The position numbers and the translations under genes were made by a program. From Porphyromonas sp. (lineage in GTDB: Bacteria; Bacteroidota; Bacteroidia; Bacteroidales; Porphyromonadaceae), in contig JASBZK010000023.1 of the NCBI GenBank assembly GCA_029983505.1, forward strand, positions 1 through 32,307: a stretch of DNA of 32,307 nt. Reading direction: 5' to 3'. The notes under the pieces were generated by a model. That model saw only the letters and a list, made by a program, of their open reading frames with translations, searched no databases and was not told the origin of the DNA. Below are positions 8,431 to 15,991 of this stretch, in pieces. The first letter of the stretch is position 1. Every line of letters begins with the position of its first letter.

Positions 8431-9576
8431 TTAGCACATCCGATCCAGGTAATCCTTAGGGGTGTATTCCCTGAAGCATACCCAAGAGTCGTCTGCGCAG
8501 TGCATCCATATAGAAGGGTGTGTGACACCGTTGAACATAGTCGTCTTGACGGTGGTATAGTGTATCATATCTTCAAAGATAAGCCGATCTCCGACCTGCG
8601 CCTCTTCTTTGAAAAACCAGTCTCCGACGTAGTCACCGCTCAGGCAACTGTTGCCACCCACCCTGTACCCGTGGGGGTAGGCTGCTTCGGGCGCGTTTTT
8701 GGCGTCTCTGATGCGGGGCTGATACGGCATCTCGAGTGTGTCCGGCATGTGACAGGTGAAAGAGGCGTCCATCATCAGGGTCTTGGCGTCCCCATTCTCC
8801 ACGATGTCCAATATCTCCGTCACAAGGACCCCCGTCTGCCACACAAAAGCCGCCCCGGGTTCCATAATGATGCGGAGGTTCGGGTGACGCTCTCGGAATG
8901 CCCTTAAGAGGGCTATGAGGTGACTTGTGTCGTAGTCTTTATTTGTCATTAAGTGACCACCGCCCATATTGAGCCATTTTACTTGATCGAGGTACTTGCC
9001 AAACTTTTCTTCCACGACAGCCAGTGTCCGCTCCAACGTGTGTGAGTCGTTCTCGCAAAGAGTGTGGAAATGCAAGCCTTCGATTCCTTCCGGAAGACGA
9101 GACGGAAGTTTCGAGACAGGCACGCCCAGCCGTGAAGTGGGAGAGGCAGGGTTGTAGAGGTCCGTCTCCACTTCTCCGTACTCGGGGTTTATCCTCAGTC
9201 CGCACGATATGTCGTGTCCTTTGTAGGACTGTACTTCCGGGTAAAAACGCCCGAACTGTGACAGGGAGTTGAACGTGATGTGGCTGCTTCGCTCCATCAG
9301 CGCACCAAATTCCGTCGGCTTGTACACGGGGGCGTAGGTGTGCGTGAGGGCTTGCATGTAGGTCTTACCCATTTCGGCTTCCGAGAGTGAGCTTGCAGTA
9401 CACCCCGAGATGTACTCGCGTACAATGGGGAAACTTTTCCAAAGCGCAAAGGCTTTGAAAGCCATTATGATCTCTACGCCGGCTTCGTCCGCGACGTGAC
9501 GGATCACGGAGAGATTCTGCCTCAAAAGATTCTCTTCGAGGACATAAGCCGGAGTGGGAATGTCGTTCAGTGTCAT
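8431..9576 (-). CDS. nspC: Carboxynorspermidine decarboxylase
   Basis: A 381-residue PLP enzyme of the fold-III (alanine racemase-like) decarboxylase family. It decarboxylates carboxy(nor)spermidine in the alternative spermidine route. MAFKAFALW places the PLP lysine at about 41. HFHTLCEN, NMGGGH and the C-terminal EDMIHYTTVKTTMFNG and CADDSW motifs match the family. The partner carboxynorspermidine dehydrogenase is not in this window. It is the first gene of the minus-strand block ending with MATE-HPPK, and a TACCTTTG box lies about 46 bases upstream. Confidence 0.93.
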   Translation of the reverse strand: MTLNDIPTPAYVLEENLLRQNLSVIRHVADEAGVEIIMAFKAFALWKSFPIVREYISGCTASSLSEAEMGKTYMQALTHTYAPVYKPTEFGALMERSSHITFNSLSQFGRFYPEVQSYKGHDISCGLRINPEYGEVETDLYNPASPTSRLGVPVSKLPSRLPEGIEGLHFHTLCENDSHTLERTLAVVEEKFGKYLDQVKWLNMGGGHLMTNKDYDTSHLIALLRAFRERHPNLRIIMEPGAAFVWQTGVLVTEILDIVENGDAKTLMMDASFTCHMPDTLEMPYQPRIRDAKNAPEAAYPHGYRVGGNSCLSGDYVGDWFFKEEAQVGDRLIFEDMIHYTTVKTTMFNGVTHPSIWMHCADDSWVCFREYTPKDYLDRMC

Positions 9577-9621
9577 TTAGTCAAGCAAAAAGAGTTTGTC
9601 GGAGAAGCCGCTCCCCAACCG

Positions 9622-9629
9622 CAAAGGTA
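9622..9629 (-). promoter_or_regulatory. Probable -7 element for the nspC-ftsY-rimO-queA block
   Basis: The minus strand reads TACCTTTG, fitting TAnnTTTG, about 46 bases before the nspC ATG. A -33 TTTG is not at the ideal distance. This is the only good match in the gap between argC and nspC. Confidence 0.45.
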
Positions 9630-9699
9630 CAGCTTTTTCGGTTAGCACTTTCTCCCAAAATCAAGAGAGGACACCACTCTAATCAAATCCTGAGAAAAA

Positions 9700-9786
9700 T
9701 TTGGTACGTACCGAGAAAGAAAAAACCTACGGACCAAAATTACTTCGAGATACAGGCCGGGAAGATCTCCTCGTACAGACCAAAAT
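9700..9786. repeat. Dispersed repeat, cluster D
   Basis: Units are TACGGACCAAAAT (9728), CGAGATACAGGCCGG (9746) and GTACAGACCAAAAT (9773), plus a palindrome GGTACGTACC at 9703-9712. The cluster begins 8 bases past the end of the argC-like gene and forms its 3' flank. I see no ordinary hairpin-plus-T terminator here, so the repeat may take that role. Confidence 0.7.
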
Positions 9787-9793
9787 CAATTCG

Positions 9794-10765
9794 TCAGAAG
9801 ACAGAGGGCTTTATCTGAAGCCCCGTGGTCTCCACGAGCCCGAACATCAGGTTCATTATCTGTATCGCGTTTCCTGCGGCTCCTTTCATCAGGTTGTCCA
9901 TCGTGGAGACGATGAGCAGACGGTCGGCATGCTTGCTGACGTGAATTAGGAGAGCGTTGGTATTCACGGTGTCCCTGACATCAGGATACTCGTCCACGAT
10001 CTTCACAAAAGGCTTGTCTTCGAAGTATTCCTCATACATTTGGCGGATGACGGAGAGCTCGATATGGGTATTGAGGTACGCGGTGGTGTAGATGCCACGG
10101 TTGTAATTGCCCCTCATGGGGATGAGGTTGAGTTCCTGTTTGAAGGATTTTTGAAGATCGGTGAGGATGGTCTTCACTTCCTCCTCATGGCTGTGATTGA
10201 AGGGATTGAAGACGTGAAAATTGTCGAATATAACCTCGTAGGATAGCGTAGTGTCCGGAGTGGGGCGGGCGAAGGCCTCGGTCTTCCCGGCTACCGAATT
10301 GATATGAAGCGGATGATTAAGCACCATATTTTTGGCAAGAGGAATCAGTGGCAATTCTATCGCCATCGCAAGCGAACCGGGGACGGAGACTTTTTGCGCC
10401 GCCATAATCTCCTCCCTGTATGCCTCGGGCAATCCATAGACATAGCCGTCACCTTTGGCCAGGCGGTGCTCGTGCGAGAAGTCGATGAGCTTGAGTTCCG
10501 GAGGAAGGTGATACTCCCTCTGAAATCTCTCGCTGTGCCCTGTGGGAAGACAGATAAAGAGGAGGTCAAGTCCCTCAAAGTCGTCCTCGTCGGTGAAGGT
10601 CAGTGACTTGTAGTCTCTGAGGTCGTTAAAGAGCTCGGAGACTTTCATCCCACGCCGGTTGGGTGCGTATACTTTGTCGAGCCGGACATCGGGGTGGTTG
10701 AGGAGCAGACTGTACAATTCCCCCACCGCATATCCCTCGCTGCCAACGATGCCTACGTGTATCAT
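9794..10765 (-). CDS. argC: ArgC-like protein (N-acetyl-gamma-glutamyl-phosphate reductase family), catalytic Cys replaced by Ser
   Basis: A 323-residue homologue of ArgC, the NADPH-dependent reductase of arginine synthesis. It aligns over its whole length with Bacteroides ArgC: a Rossmann start VGIVGSEGYAVGEL, YGLPEAYR, the NHSHEEEV region (family HxHxPEI), IPMRGNYNRGIYTT and the end STMDNLMKGAAGNAIQIMNL. At the active site the family has PGCxxT, but here it reads VPGSLAMA, with Ser131 where the nucleophilic Cys belongs (codon at 10373-10375, TCG). The Thr after it is also lost. It may have low or changed activity, or no reductase role. No other arg gene is nearby. It follows the ABC-F gene by 15 bases. 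Confidence 0.85.
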   Translation of the reverse strand: MIHVGIVGSEGYAVGELYSLLLNHPDVRLDKVYAPNRRGMKVSELFNDLRDYKSLTFTDEDDFEGLDLLFICLPTGHSERFQREYHLPPELKLIDFSHEHRLAKGDGYVYGLPEAYREEIMAAQKVSVPGSLAMAIELPLIPLAKNMVLNHPLHINSVAGKTEAFARPTPDTTLSYEVIFDNFHVFNPFNHSHEEEVKTILTDLQKSFKQELNLIPMRGNYNRGIYTTAYLNTHIELSVIRQMYEEYFEDKPFVKIVDEYPDVRDTVNTNALLIHVSKHADRLLIVSTMDNLMKGAAGNAIQIMNLMFGLVETTGLQIKPSVF

Positions 10766-10780
10766 ACCAAGAGTAAATAG

Positions 10781-12409
10781 TTAGTAAATTTTCGCCCTCA
10801 GCTCGGCTACTGTGGGGTCGGTGACATAGTCGTCGTACTCCATCATCTTGTCAATCATCCCATTCGGACCAAGCTCGATGATGCGGTTTGCCACGGTCTG
10901 GATGAATTCGTGGTCGTGGCTGGAGAAAAGGACGTTGCCCGGGTAGTTTTTGAGCGTGTTATTGAAGGCCTGGATGCTCTCGAGGTCAAGGTGATTGGTC
11001 GGCGTGTCGAGGATGAGGACGTTAGCGTTTTTGAGCATCATCCTTGAGATCATCGAGCGCATCTTCTCGCCCCCACTTAGGACACCCACTTTCTTGAGTA
11101 TCTCTTCGCCCGAGAAGAGCATACGACCGAGGTATCCTTTGAGGTATACCTCGTTGGTGTCTTTGGCGAACTGCGAGATCCAGTCGATGAGGGTGATGTC
11201 TTTATTGAAAAACTCGGTGTTGTCGAGCGGAAGGTAGGCCGTGGTGACGGTCTGACCCCACTCGAAAGTACCGGATTGGGCGGGGCGGTTGCCGTTGATG
11301 ATCTCGAAGAAAGCCGTCATCGCTCTCGGGTCGTGGGAGAGGAATACGATCTTGTCGCCTTTCTCCACGTTGAAGTCGAGGTTTTGGAAAAGCACCTGCT
11401 CTCCCGAGCCGTCCACGGCGGGTGCCGTGGCTGTGAGCCCCCGTACTTCCAGTATTTTATTGCCCACCTCTCTATCCGGGGTAAATATGATGCCCGGATA
11501 ACGGCGACTGGAGGGTTTGATTTCGTCGATATTGAGCTTCTCGAGCATCTTCTTGCGCGAAGTGGTCTGCTTGCTCTTAGCCACGTTGGCACTGAAACGG
11601 CGTATAAATTCCTCGAGCTCCTTTTTCTTTTCCTCAGCCTTCTTATTCTGCTGCTGCATCTGCTTAAGGGCGAGCTGAGAGCTTTCGTACCAGAATCTGT
11701 AATTGCCGGCATAGATCTGCACCTTATTGAAGTCTATATCGACCGTGTGCGTGCAGACAGAGTCAAGAAAGTGACGGTCGTGGGAGACGACGAGGACGGT
11801 GTTCTCAAAGTCCTGGAGGTAATTCTCGAGCCAAGAGACGGTGTCGAGGTCGAGGTCGTTCGTCGGCTCGTCCAAGAGGAGGTTGTCCGGCTTGCCAAAG
11901 AGGGCGCGCGCCAAGAGTACGCGCACTTTTTGCTTACCGGACAGGTTCGCCATCAGTTCGTAGTGAAGGGCTTCCGGTACGCCGAGACCGCTTAGGAGCT
12001 GAGCTGCGTCACTCTCGGCGTTCCATCCCTCCATCTCCGCGAACTTCTCCTCGAGCTCGGCGGCGCGGATGCCGTCTTCGTCACTGAAGTCGGGCTTGGC
12101 ATATAGGGCGTCTTTTTCTTCCATAATGCCCCATAGCGTCGAGTGCCCCATCAAGACGGTGTTCATCACCGTGTACTCGTCAAACGCGAAGTGGTCCTGA
12201 GAGAGGACGGAGAGCCTTTCGCCGGGTCCCATCTCTACGGATCCGCTTGTCGGATCGAGCTGTCCGCTGATCATCCGGAGTAGAGTGGATTTGCCCGCTC
12301 CGTTGGCTCCGATGATGCCGTAGCAGTTACCGGGAAGGAACTTGAGGTTGACGTCTTTGAAAAGCACTCTGCCGCCAAATTGGATGCCGAGGTCGTTGGT
12401 TTGAATCAT
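10781..12409 (-). CDS. ABC-F family ATPase (YbiT/YkpA type) with degenerate second site
   Basis: A 542-residue cytoplasmic ABC-F protein with two nucleotide-binding domains and no membrane segment; such proteins act on the ribosome. NBD1 has Walker A GANGAGKST (34-42), signature LSGKQ (156-160) and Walker B LLLDEPTND (178-186). A charged linker (about 245-295) corresponds to the P-site tRNA-interaction motif. NBD2 keeps LSGGE (444-448) but reads FLSHDPRAMT (356-365) in place of Walker A, and LILDTPTNH with Thr469 in place of the catalytic Glu. NBD2 therefore probably cannot hydrolyse ATP. The gene lies between nadE (39 bases upstream) and the argC-like gene. Confidence 0.9.
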   Translation of the reverse strand: MIQTNDLGIQFGGRVLFKDVNLKFLPGNCYGIIGANGAGKSTLLRMISGQLDPTSGSVEMGPGERLSVLSQDHFAFDEYTVMNTVLMGHSTLWGIMEEKDALYAKPDFSDEDGIRAAELEEKFAEMEGWNAESDAAQLLSGLGVPEALHYELMANLSGKQKVRVLLARALFGKPDNLLLDEPTNDLDLDTVSWLENYLQDFENTVLVVSHDRHFLDSVCTHTVDIDFNKVQIYAGNYRFWYESSQLALKQMQQQNKKAEEKKKELEEFIRRFSANVAKSKQTTSRKKMLEKLNIDEIKPSSRRYPGIIFTPDREVGNKILEVRGLTATAPAVDGSGEQVLFQNLDFNVEKGDKIVFLSHDPRAMTAFFEIINGNRPAQSGTFEWGQTVTTAYLPLDNTEFFNKDITLIDWISQFAKDTNEVYLKGYLGRMLFSGEEILKKVGVLSGGEKMRSMISRMMLKNANVLILDTPTNHLDLESIQAFNNTLKNYPGNVLFSSHDHEFIQTVANRIIELGPNGMIDKMMEYDDYVTDPTVAELRAKIY

Positions 12410-12448
12410 GTCTGTGTGTCGTGTGTGAAATTTTGTGTCCGGTCGTTT

Positions 12449-14368
12449 TTAGAGTTCCTCAATGGCACTCAGCCACATATCGGCCTTAGCATCGCTGGGC
12501 ATCAGCCAGGTGCCGCGAGGAGAGAGGGATACGGCTCCGACTTTGGGCCCGTCGGGCATCGCGTTCCGTTTGAACTGCTGGTGGAAGAATCTTCTGATGA
12601 AGGTCTTAAGCCAGCCTTTGATCTCCTCGGAAGAGTATTTGCCCTCAAAGGCTTTCTCGGCGAGGAAGAAGAGTTTCTCCGGCGAGTAGGCGTTCTTGAG
12701 CATGTGGTAGATGAAGAAATCGTGCACCTCGTACGGTCCCAGGATCTTCTCTGTCTCTTGGGAAATGACGTTTTCGTCCTCGTTCCTGAGCTCGGGGCTT
12801 ACCGGAGTCTCCACCACGTCTATGAGGATGTCCCTTATCTCGTCGGAGTAGTCCTTCGACAGCTGCATCACAATCGTACGAATGGACGTCTTCGTGACCG
12901 AACCGTTGACGTTATACATACTCATGTGGTCGCCGTTGAACGTAGACCAGCCGAGCGTTACTTCGCTCAAGTCTCCCGTGCCGAGTACGAACCCTTTTTC
13001 GAGGTTGGCAAGGTTCATCAGTATCTCTGTGCGGGTGCGGGCTTGCGTATTCTCATAGGTCGTGTCCTCCGTCCGGGTGTCGTGTCCGATGGCTTTGAGT
13101 TGATCCTCTGCCATCTCGCCAATCGGTATCTCGCGGGTGTCTACGCCTAAGAGTTCCATCAGCCTCAGTGCATTATTCAGCGTGCGCCGGCTTGTCCCGA
13201 GACCGGGCATAGTTACGGCAATGACCTCTTTGGGGCTCCTTCCAAGTACTTCCATGGCTCTGACCGCCACGAGGAGCGCGAGGGTGCTGTCGAGTCCGCC
13301 GCTTACGCCGAGGATTATTTTAGAGCCCTCCAAGTGGCGAAGCCGTTGCAATAGTCCCGTGACCTGGATGTTGAACATCTCCCTGCTCAGCTCCCGCTTG
13401 TCCGAATTTTGGGGCATAAAAGGATCCCTGTCGATGTGACGGGTCATTTCGTAGTCCTCAGTCTCGTGCATCTCGAAAGGCACGACGGCAAGTTTGTCGC
13501 TCGTATAGTGGGAGGCGGCTTTGCGGAAGGTGCTATTGAGGAGCCTCTCGGCGCGGATGCGGGAGACGTCGATGTCGCTGATGAGCATCCTTTCGGACAG
13601 CTCAAATCTGGGCATCTCTCCCAAGAACACGCCGTTTTCGGCTATGAATGCTTTCCCTGCATACACGTTGTCCGTCGAGCTCTCGCCTATACCGCAGGAG
13701 GCGTATACGTAGGCCGAAATCTGCTGGGCAGACAGGCCGGAGACAAGGCTTTTGAGGTAGTTATTCTTCCCCGAGCTCTCGTTTGAGGCAGAGAGGTTAA
13801 ATATGATGTGTGCGCCGTAGAGTGCCAGTCGGGTCCCGGGAGTCAGCGGGGACCACATATCTTCGCAGATCTCTACCCCTATGCCGATTTTGCCATTGAG
13901 GAAAATTAGGTCGTGACCGATGGGAAATTCTTGTTCTCCGATGTGTGCGGTCGAGAGGAGCAGGTCGTACGAGCTCGAGAACCACCTTTTCTCCTGAAAC
14001 TCGCGATAGTTCGGCAGGTAAGTCTTCGGGATGGCTCCGATAATCTTGCCTTTCTGGATGGCGACGGCGGTATTGAAGAGCTTGTCCTCTACTTCGAGCG
14101 GCATACCCACGAAGTAGAGCAAATCGACGTCCTTCGTTCGCTCCGCCAAAATCTCCACTGCCTTCTCTGCTTGTTCTATAAGGAAAGGCTGCAGAAAGAG
14201 GTCGCCGCAAGTGTAGCCGGTGATGCTGAGCTCCGGGAAAGTGAGAAGCTCTACTCTTTGTGCGGCTGCTTGGCGCACCATTCGCTCTATGCGCTCGATG
14301 TTATAGTAGCAGTTTGCCACTTCCACAAAGGGGACAGCGGCGGCCACTTTCACATAACCATGTTTCAT
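12449..14368 (-). CDS. nadE: Glutamine-dependent NAD+ synthetase
   Basis: A 639-residue two-domain enzyme making NAD+ from nicotinic acid adenine dinucleotide with glutamine as ammonia donor. The N-terminal nitrilase-type glutaminase has the triad Glu46 (FPELSITGY), Lys115 (IPKTYLP) and Cys168 (VEICEDMW). The C-terminal synthetase has the P-loop GVSGGLDST and LGTGDLSEVTLGW. The frame is open 17 codons upstream to 14419, but MKHGYVKVAAAVP is the usual start of the family, so the ATG at 14368 is preferred. It is the first gene of a unit with the ABC-F and argC-like genes. Its promoter region is shared with the divergent permease gene. Confidence 0.96.
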   Translation of the reverse strand: MKHGYVKVAAAVPFVEVANCYYNIERIERMVRQAAAQRVELLTFPELSITGYTCGDLFLQPFLIEQAEKAVEILAERTKDVDLLYFVGMPLEVEDKLFNTAVAIQKGKIIGAIPKTYLPNYREFQEKRWFSSSYDLLLSTAHIGEQEFPIGHDLIFLNGKIGIGVEICEDMWSPLTPGTRLALYGAHIIFNLSASNESSGKNNYLKSLVSGLSAQQISAYVYASCGIGESSTDNVYAGKAFIAENGVFLGEMPRFELSERMLISDIDVSRIRAERLLNSTFRKAASHYTSDKLAVVPFEMHETEDYEMTRHIDRDPFMPQNSDKRELSREMFNIQVTGLLQRLRHLEGSKIILGVSGGLDSTLALLVAVRAMEVLGRSPKEVIAVTMPGLGTSRRTLNNALRLMELLGVDTREIPIGEMAEDQLKAIGHDTRTEDTTYENTQARTRTEILMNLANLEKGFVLGTGDLSEVTLGWSTFNGDHMSMYNVNGSVTKTSIRTIVMQLSKDYSDEIRDILIDVVETPVSPELRNEDENVISQETEKILGPYEVHDFFIYHMLKNAYSPEKLFFLAEKAFEGKYSSEEIKGWLKTFIRRFFHQQFKRNAMPDGPKVGAVSLSPRGTWLMPSDAKADMWLSAIEEL

Positions 14369-14480
14369 AAGGGATAAATATCGGGGGCGTTCAAAAACTT
14401 TCGGGACGAGAAAGACCACCCTTTTGCTGTCTGAGGACTTTCTCTCTCGATAAAACTGAGGTGGTTTACTAACACGCCTA

Positions 14481-14488
14481 CAAATTTA
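14481..14488 (-). promoter_or_regulatory. Possible -7 element for nadE
   Basis: The minus strand reads TAAATTTG about 110 bases before the nadE ATG, matching TAnnTTTG. The -33 region is TTTCG rather than TTTG at about the right spacing. It lies in the 196-base divergent gap between nadE and the permease gene, which carries no repeat unit. Confidence 0.4.
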
Positions 14489-14527
14489 CCACTTTTGCCT
14501 CTCACCCCGAAATATCGACAGGAGAGG

Positions 14528-14535
14528 TATCTTTG
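14528..14535 (+). promoter_or_regulatory. -7 element TATCTTTG for the LolC/E-like permease
   Basis: An exact TATCTTTG, the strongest Bacteroidetes -7 form, lies 30 bases before the chosen ATG (14565). It overlaps a GTG (14535) that opens a longer version of the frame. Transcription should begin just downstream of the box, which rules out that GTG as the start. No clear -33 TTTG is seen. Confidence 0.6.
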
Positions 14536-14564
14536 TGGAGACAGATAAGATAAAAGACAAGGCA

Positions 14565-15860
14565 ATGAAGTTAGAGCGAATCCTCGCAGACAAATTCCTC
14601 CACAAAGACCCCGACGAGAGTAGGGGAAAGCGATTGCTCCGGCCCTCCGTGAAGCTGACGGTATCGGGCATCGCGCTCGGGGTCTCTGTCATCTTGCTTT
14701 CCTTCTTCATCGTAGAGGGATTTAAGGGCGAGATCAGGACGAAAGTGAACGGTCTCATCGGCAGCATCGTCATTTCCAACCCCGATAACGTATACGGACA
14801 GTATTCCATTCCTCTGGAGCTGCCCCCGGATGCGTTGACCGCGGTCACCGAGACCGTGAGGCGTGCAGACCCCGAAGCGAGCGTCTATACTTTTGCCGAC
14901 GAGATGGCTCTTTTCAAAACGGACTCGGCATTTGCCGGTGTCCTTATGCACGGTGTGGATTCTCTGTACAATCGCGATTTTTTCGGTTCTTATCTGAAAG
15001 CGGGTGAGCTGCCTTCTTTCCGGGAGACGTCGTCCCTTTCGGACGGGGTTTTGATCTCTTCCTACCTGTCGCATTCGCTTTCGTTAGATGTCGGTGATGA
15101 AGTAACGGCCTATTTTAGGTCGGCAGGGGAGGATAAAGGGAGCGATGGAGGGATAAAGATGAGACGACTAAGGGTCTCCGGGATCTTCGATACCGGATTT
15201 GAAGACTTTGATCACAAAATGGTCGTCGGCGACATACGACAGGTACGAAATCTTCTGGGGCTGAATGAGAAAGAAGTGAGTGGCGTGATGGTGCAGCTTC
15301 GGTCGAGCGAAGCAGACACCGATGCGGTGTACGAGCAACTTTTTGCCCTCCTTGCCGACCGCTATGCAAATAACGGCGAGCGTTACGCCATGAATAAAGC
15401 CGAGGAACTCAGTAACGGTATCCTTGACTGGCTCAATCTACTGGATGCCAACGTACTCCTTATCCTGAGCCTCCTCACTGCCGTGGCTGGAATGACGATG
15501 ATTACGGGCATCGTCGTGCTGGTGATGGAAAAAGTCCGCGCTATAGCGACCCTGAAGGCTCTGGGACAGAGTACACGATCCATAAAAGCCGTCTTTAGGC
15601 AGATGGCCCTTTCGATACTTCTGAAGGGATTGGTGTGGGGCAATTTGCTTGCATTGGTTCTCGCAGGCATACAGTACTTTTGGCATCCCATTACGTTAGA
15701 CGCCTCTCAGTATTATATGGATTACGTCCCCGTTCAAATCAGTCTCCGGTCTCTGCTTTTGGTCAATCTCACGGTCTTCGTGGTGATCTATCTCTTGGTG
15801 CTTATTCCGGTGGTCTTGATTTCTAATGTACGCCCTTCGGAAGCACTCCGATTCGAGTAA
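14565..15860 (+). CDS. FtsX-family permease, LolC/LolE type
   Basis: A 431-residue membrane protein with the MacB/FtsX permease layout: one N-terminal helix (SVKLTVSGIALGVSVILLSF), a periplasmic domain of about 230 residues, then three helices in the last 160 residues. It starts MKLERILADKFLH; the N-terminal basic/amphipathic stretch and YTFADEMALFK are of LolC/E type. These proteins extract lipoproteins from the inner membrane together with the ATPase LolD. No ATPase gene is adjacent, so it must pair with one encoded elsewhere. The ATG at 14565 is preferred over the GTG at 14535, which sits in the promoter. Confidence 0.85.
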   Translation: MKLERILADKFLHKDPDESRGKRLLRPSVKLTVSGIALGVSVILLSFFIVEGFKGEIRTKVNGLIGSIVISNPDNVYGQYSIPLELPPDALTAVTETVRRADPEASVYTFADEMALFKTDSAFAGVLMHGVDSLYNRDFFGSYLKAGELPSFRETSSLSDGVLISSYLSHSLSLDVGDEVTAYFRSAGEDKGSDGGIKMRRLRVSGIFDTGFEDFDHKMVVGDIRQVRNLLGLNEKEVSGVMVQLRSSEADTDAVYEQLFALLADRYANNGERYAMNKAEELSNGILDWLNLLDANVLLILSLLTAVAGMTMITGIVVLVMEKVRAIATLKALGQSTRSIKAVFRQMALSILLKGLVWGNLLALVLAGIQYFWHPITLDASQYYMDYVPVQISLRSLLLVNLTVFVVIYLLVLIPVVLISNVRPSEALRFE

Positions 15861-15880
15861 GTTTGCCGAAATCTTTTTTG

Positions 15881-15964
15881 CACGTACCGAGACGTCCCTC
15901 TCGGTCTGTACCGGAAAAGAAAATCGGTCTGTATCTCAATGTCACGAGATACAGACCGATTTTT
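15881..15964. repeat. Dispersed repeat, cluster E, with long hairpin
   Basis: Units are CGTACCGAGACG (15883), TCTCGGTCTGTACC (15899), then two full units facing each other. The last two form the terminator hairpin listed separately. The cluster fills the 131-base space between two converging genes. It is the cleanest example of the repeat and the best source of its consensus. Confidence 0.8.
15920..15964. terminator. Bidirectional terminator made of an inverted repeat pair
   Basis: A perfect 18-base-pair stem: AAAATCGGTCTGTATCTC (15920-15937) pairs with its complement at 15946-15963 around an 8-base loop. Each arm ends in an A/T run, so on either strand the hairpin is followed by a T run. 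It stands between the plus-strand permease (end 15860) and the minus-strand MFS gene (end 15992) and can serve both. Confidence 0.8.
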
Positions 15965-15991
15965 GGAAGAACTACGGGAGGACTTCTATCC

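Noticed and set aside
8418..8528. Extended N terminus of FtsY
   Set aside because: It overlaps the nspC 3' end and is unlike the family. The ATG at 8417 gives the canonical start.
9570..9949. Small plus-strand frames across the argC-nspC gap
   Set aside because: They run through repeat cluster D, give Lys/Arg-rich peptides with no family and overlap the argC 3' end.
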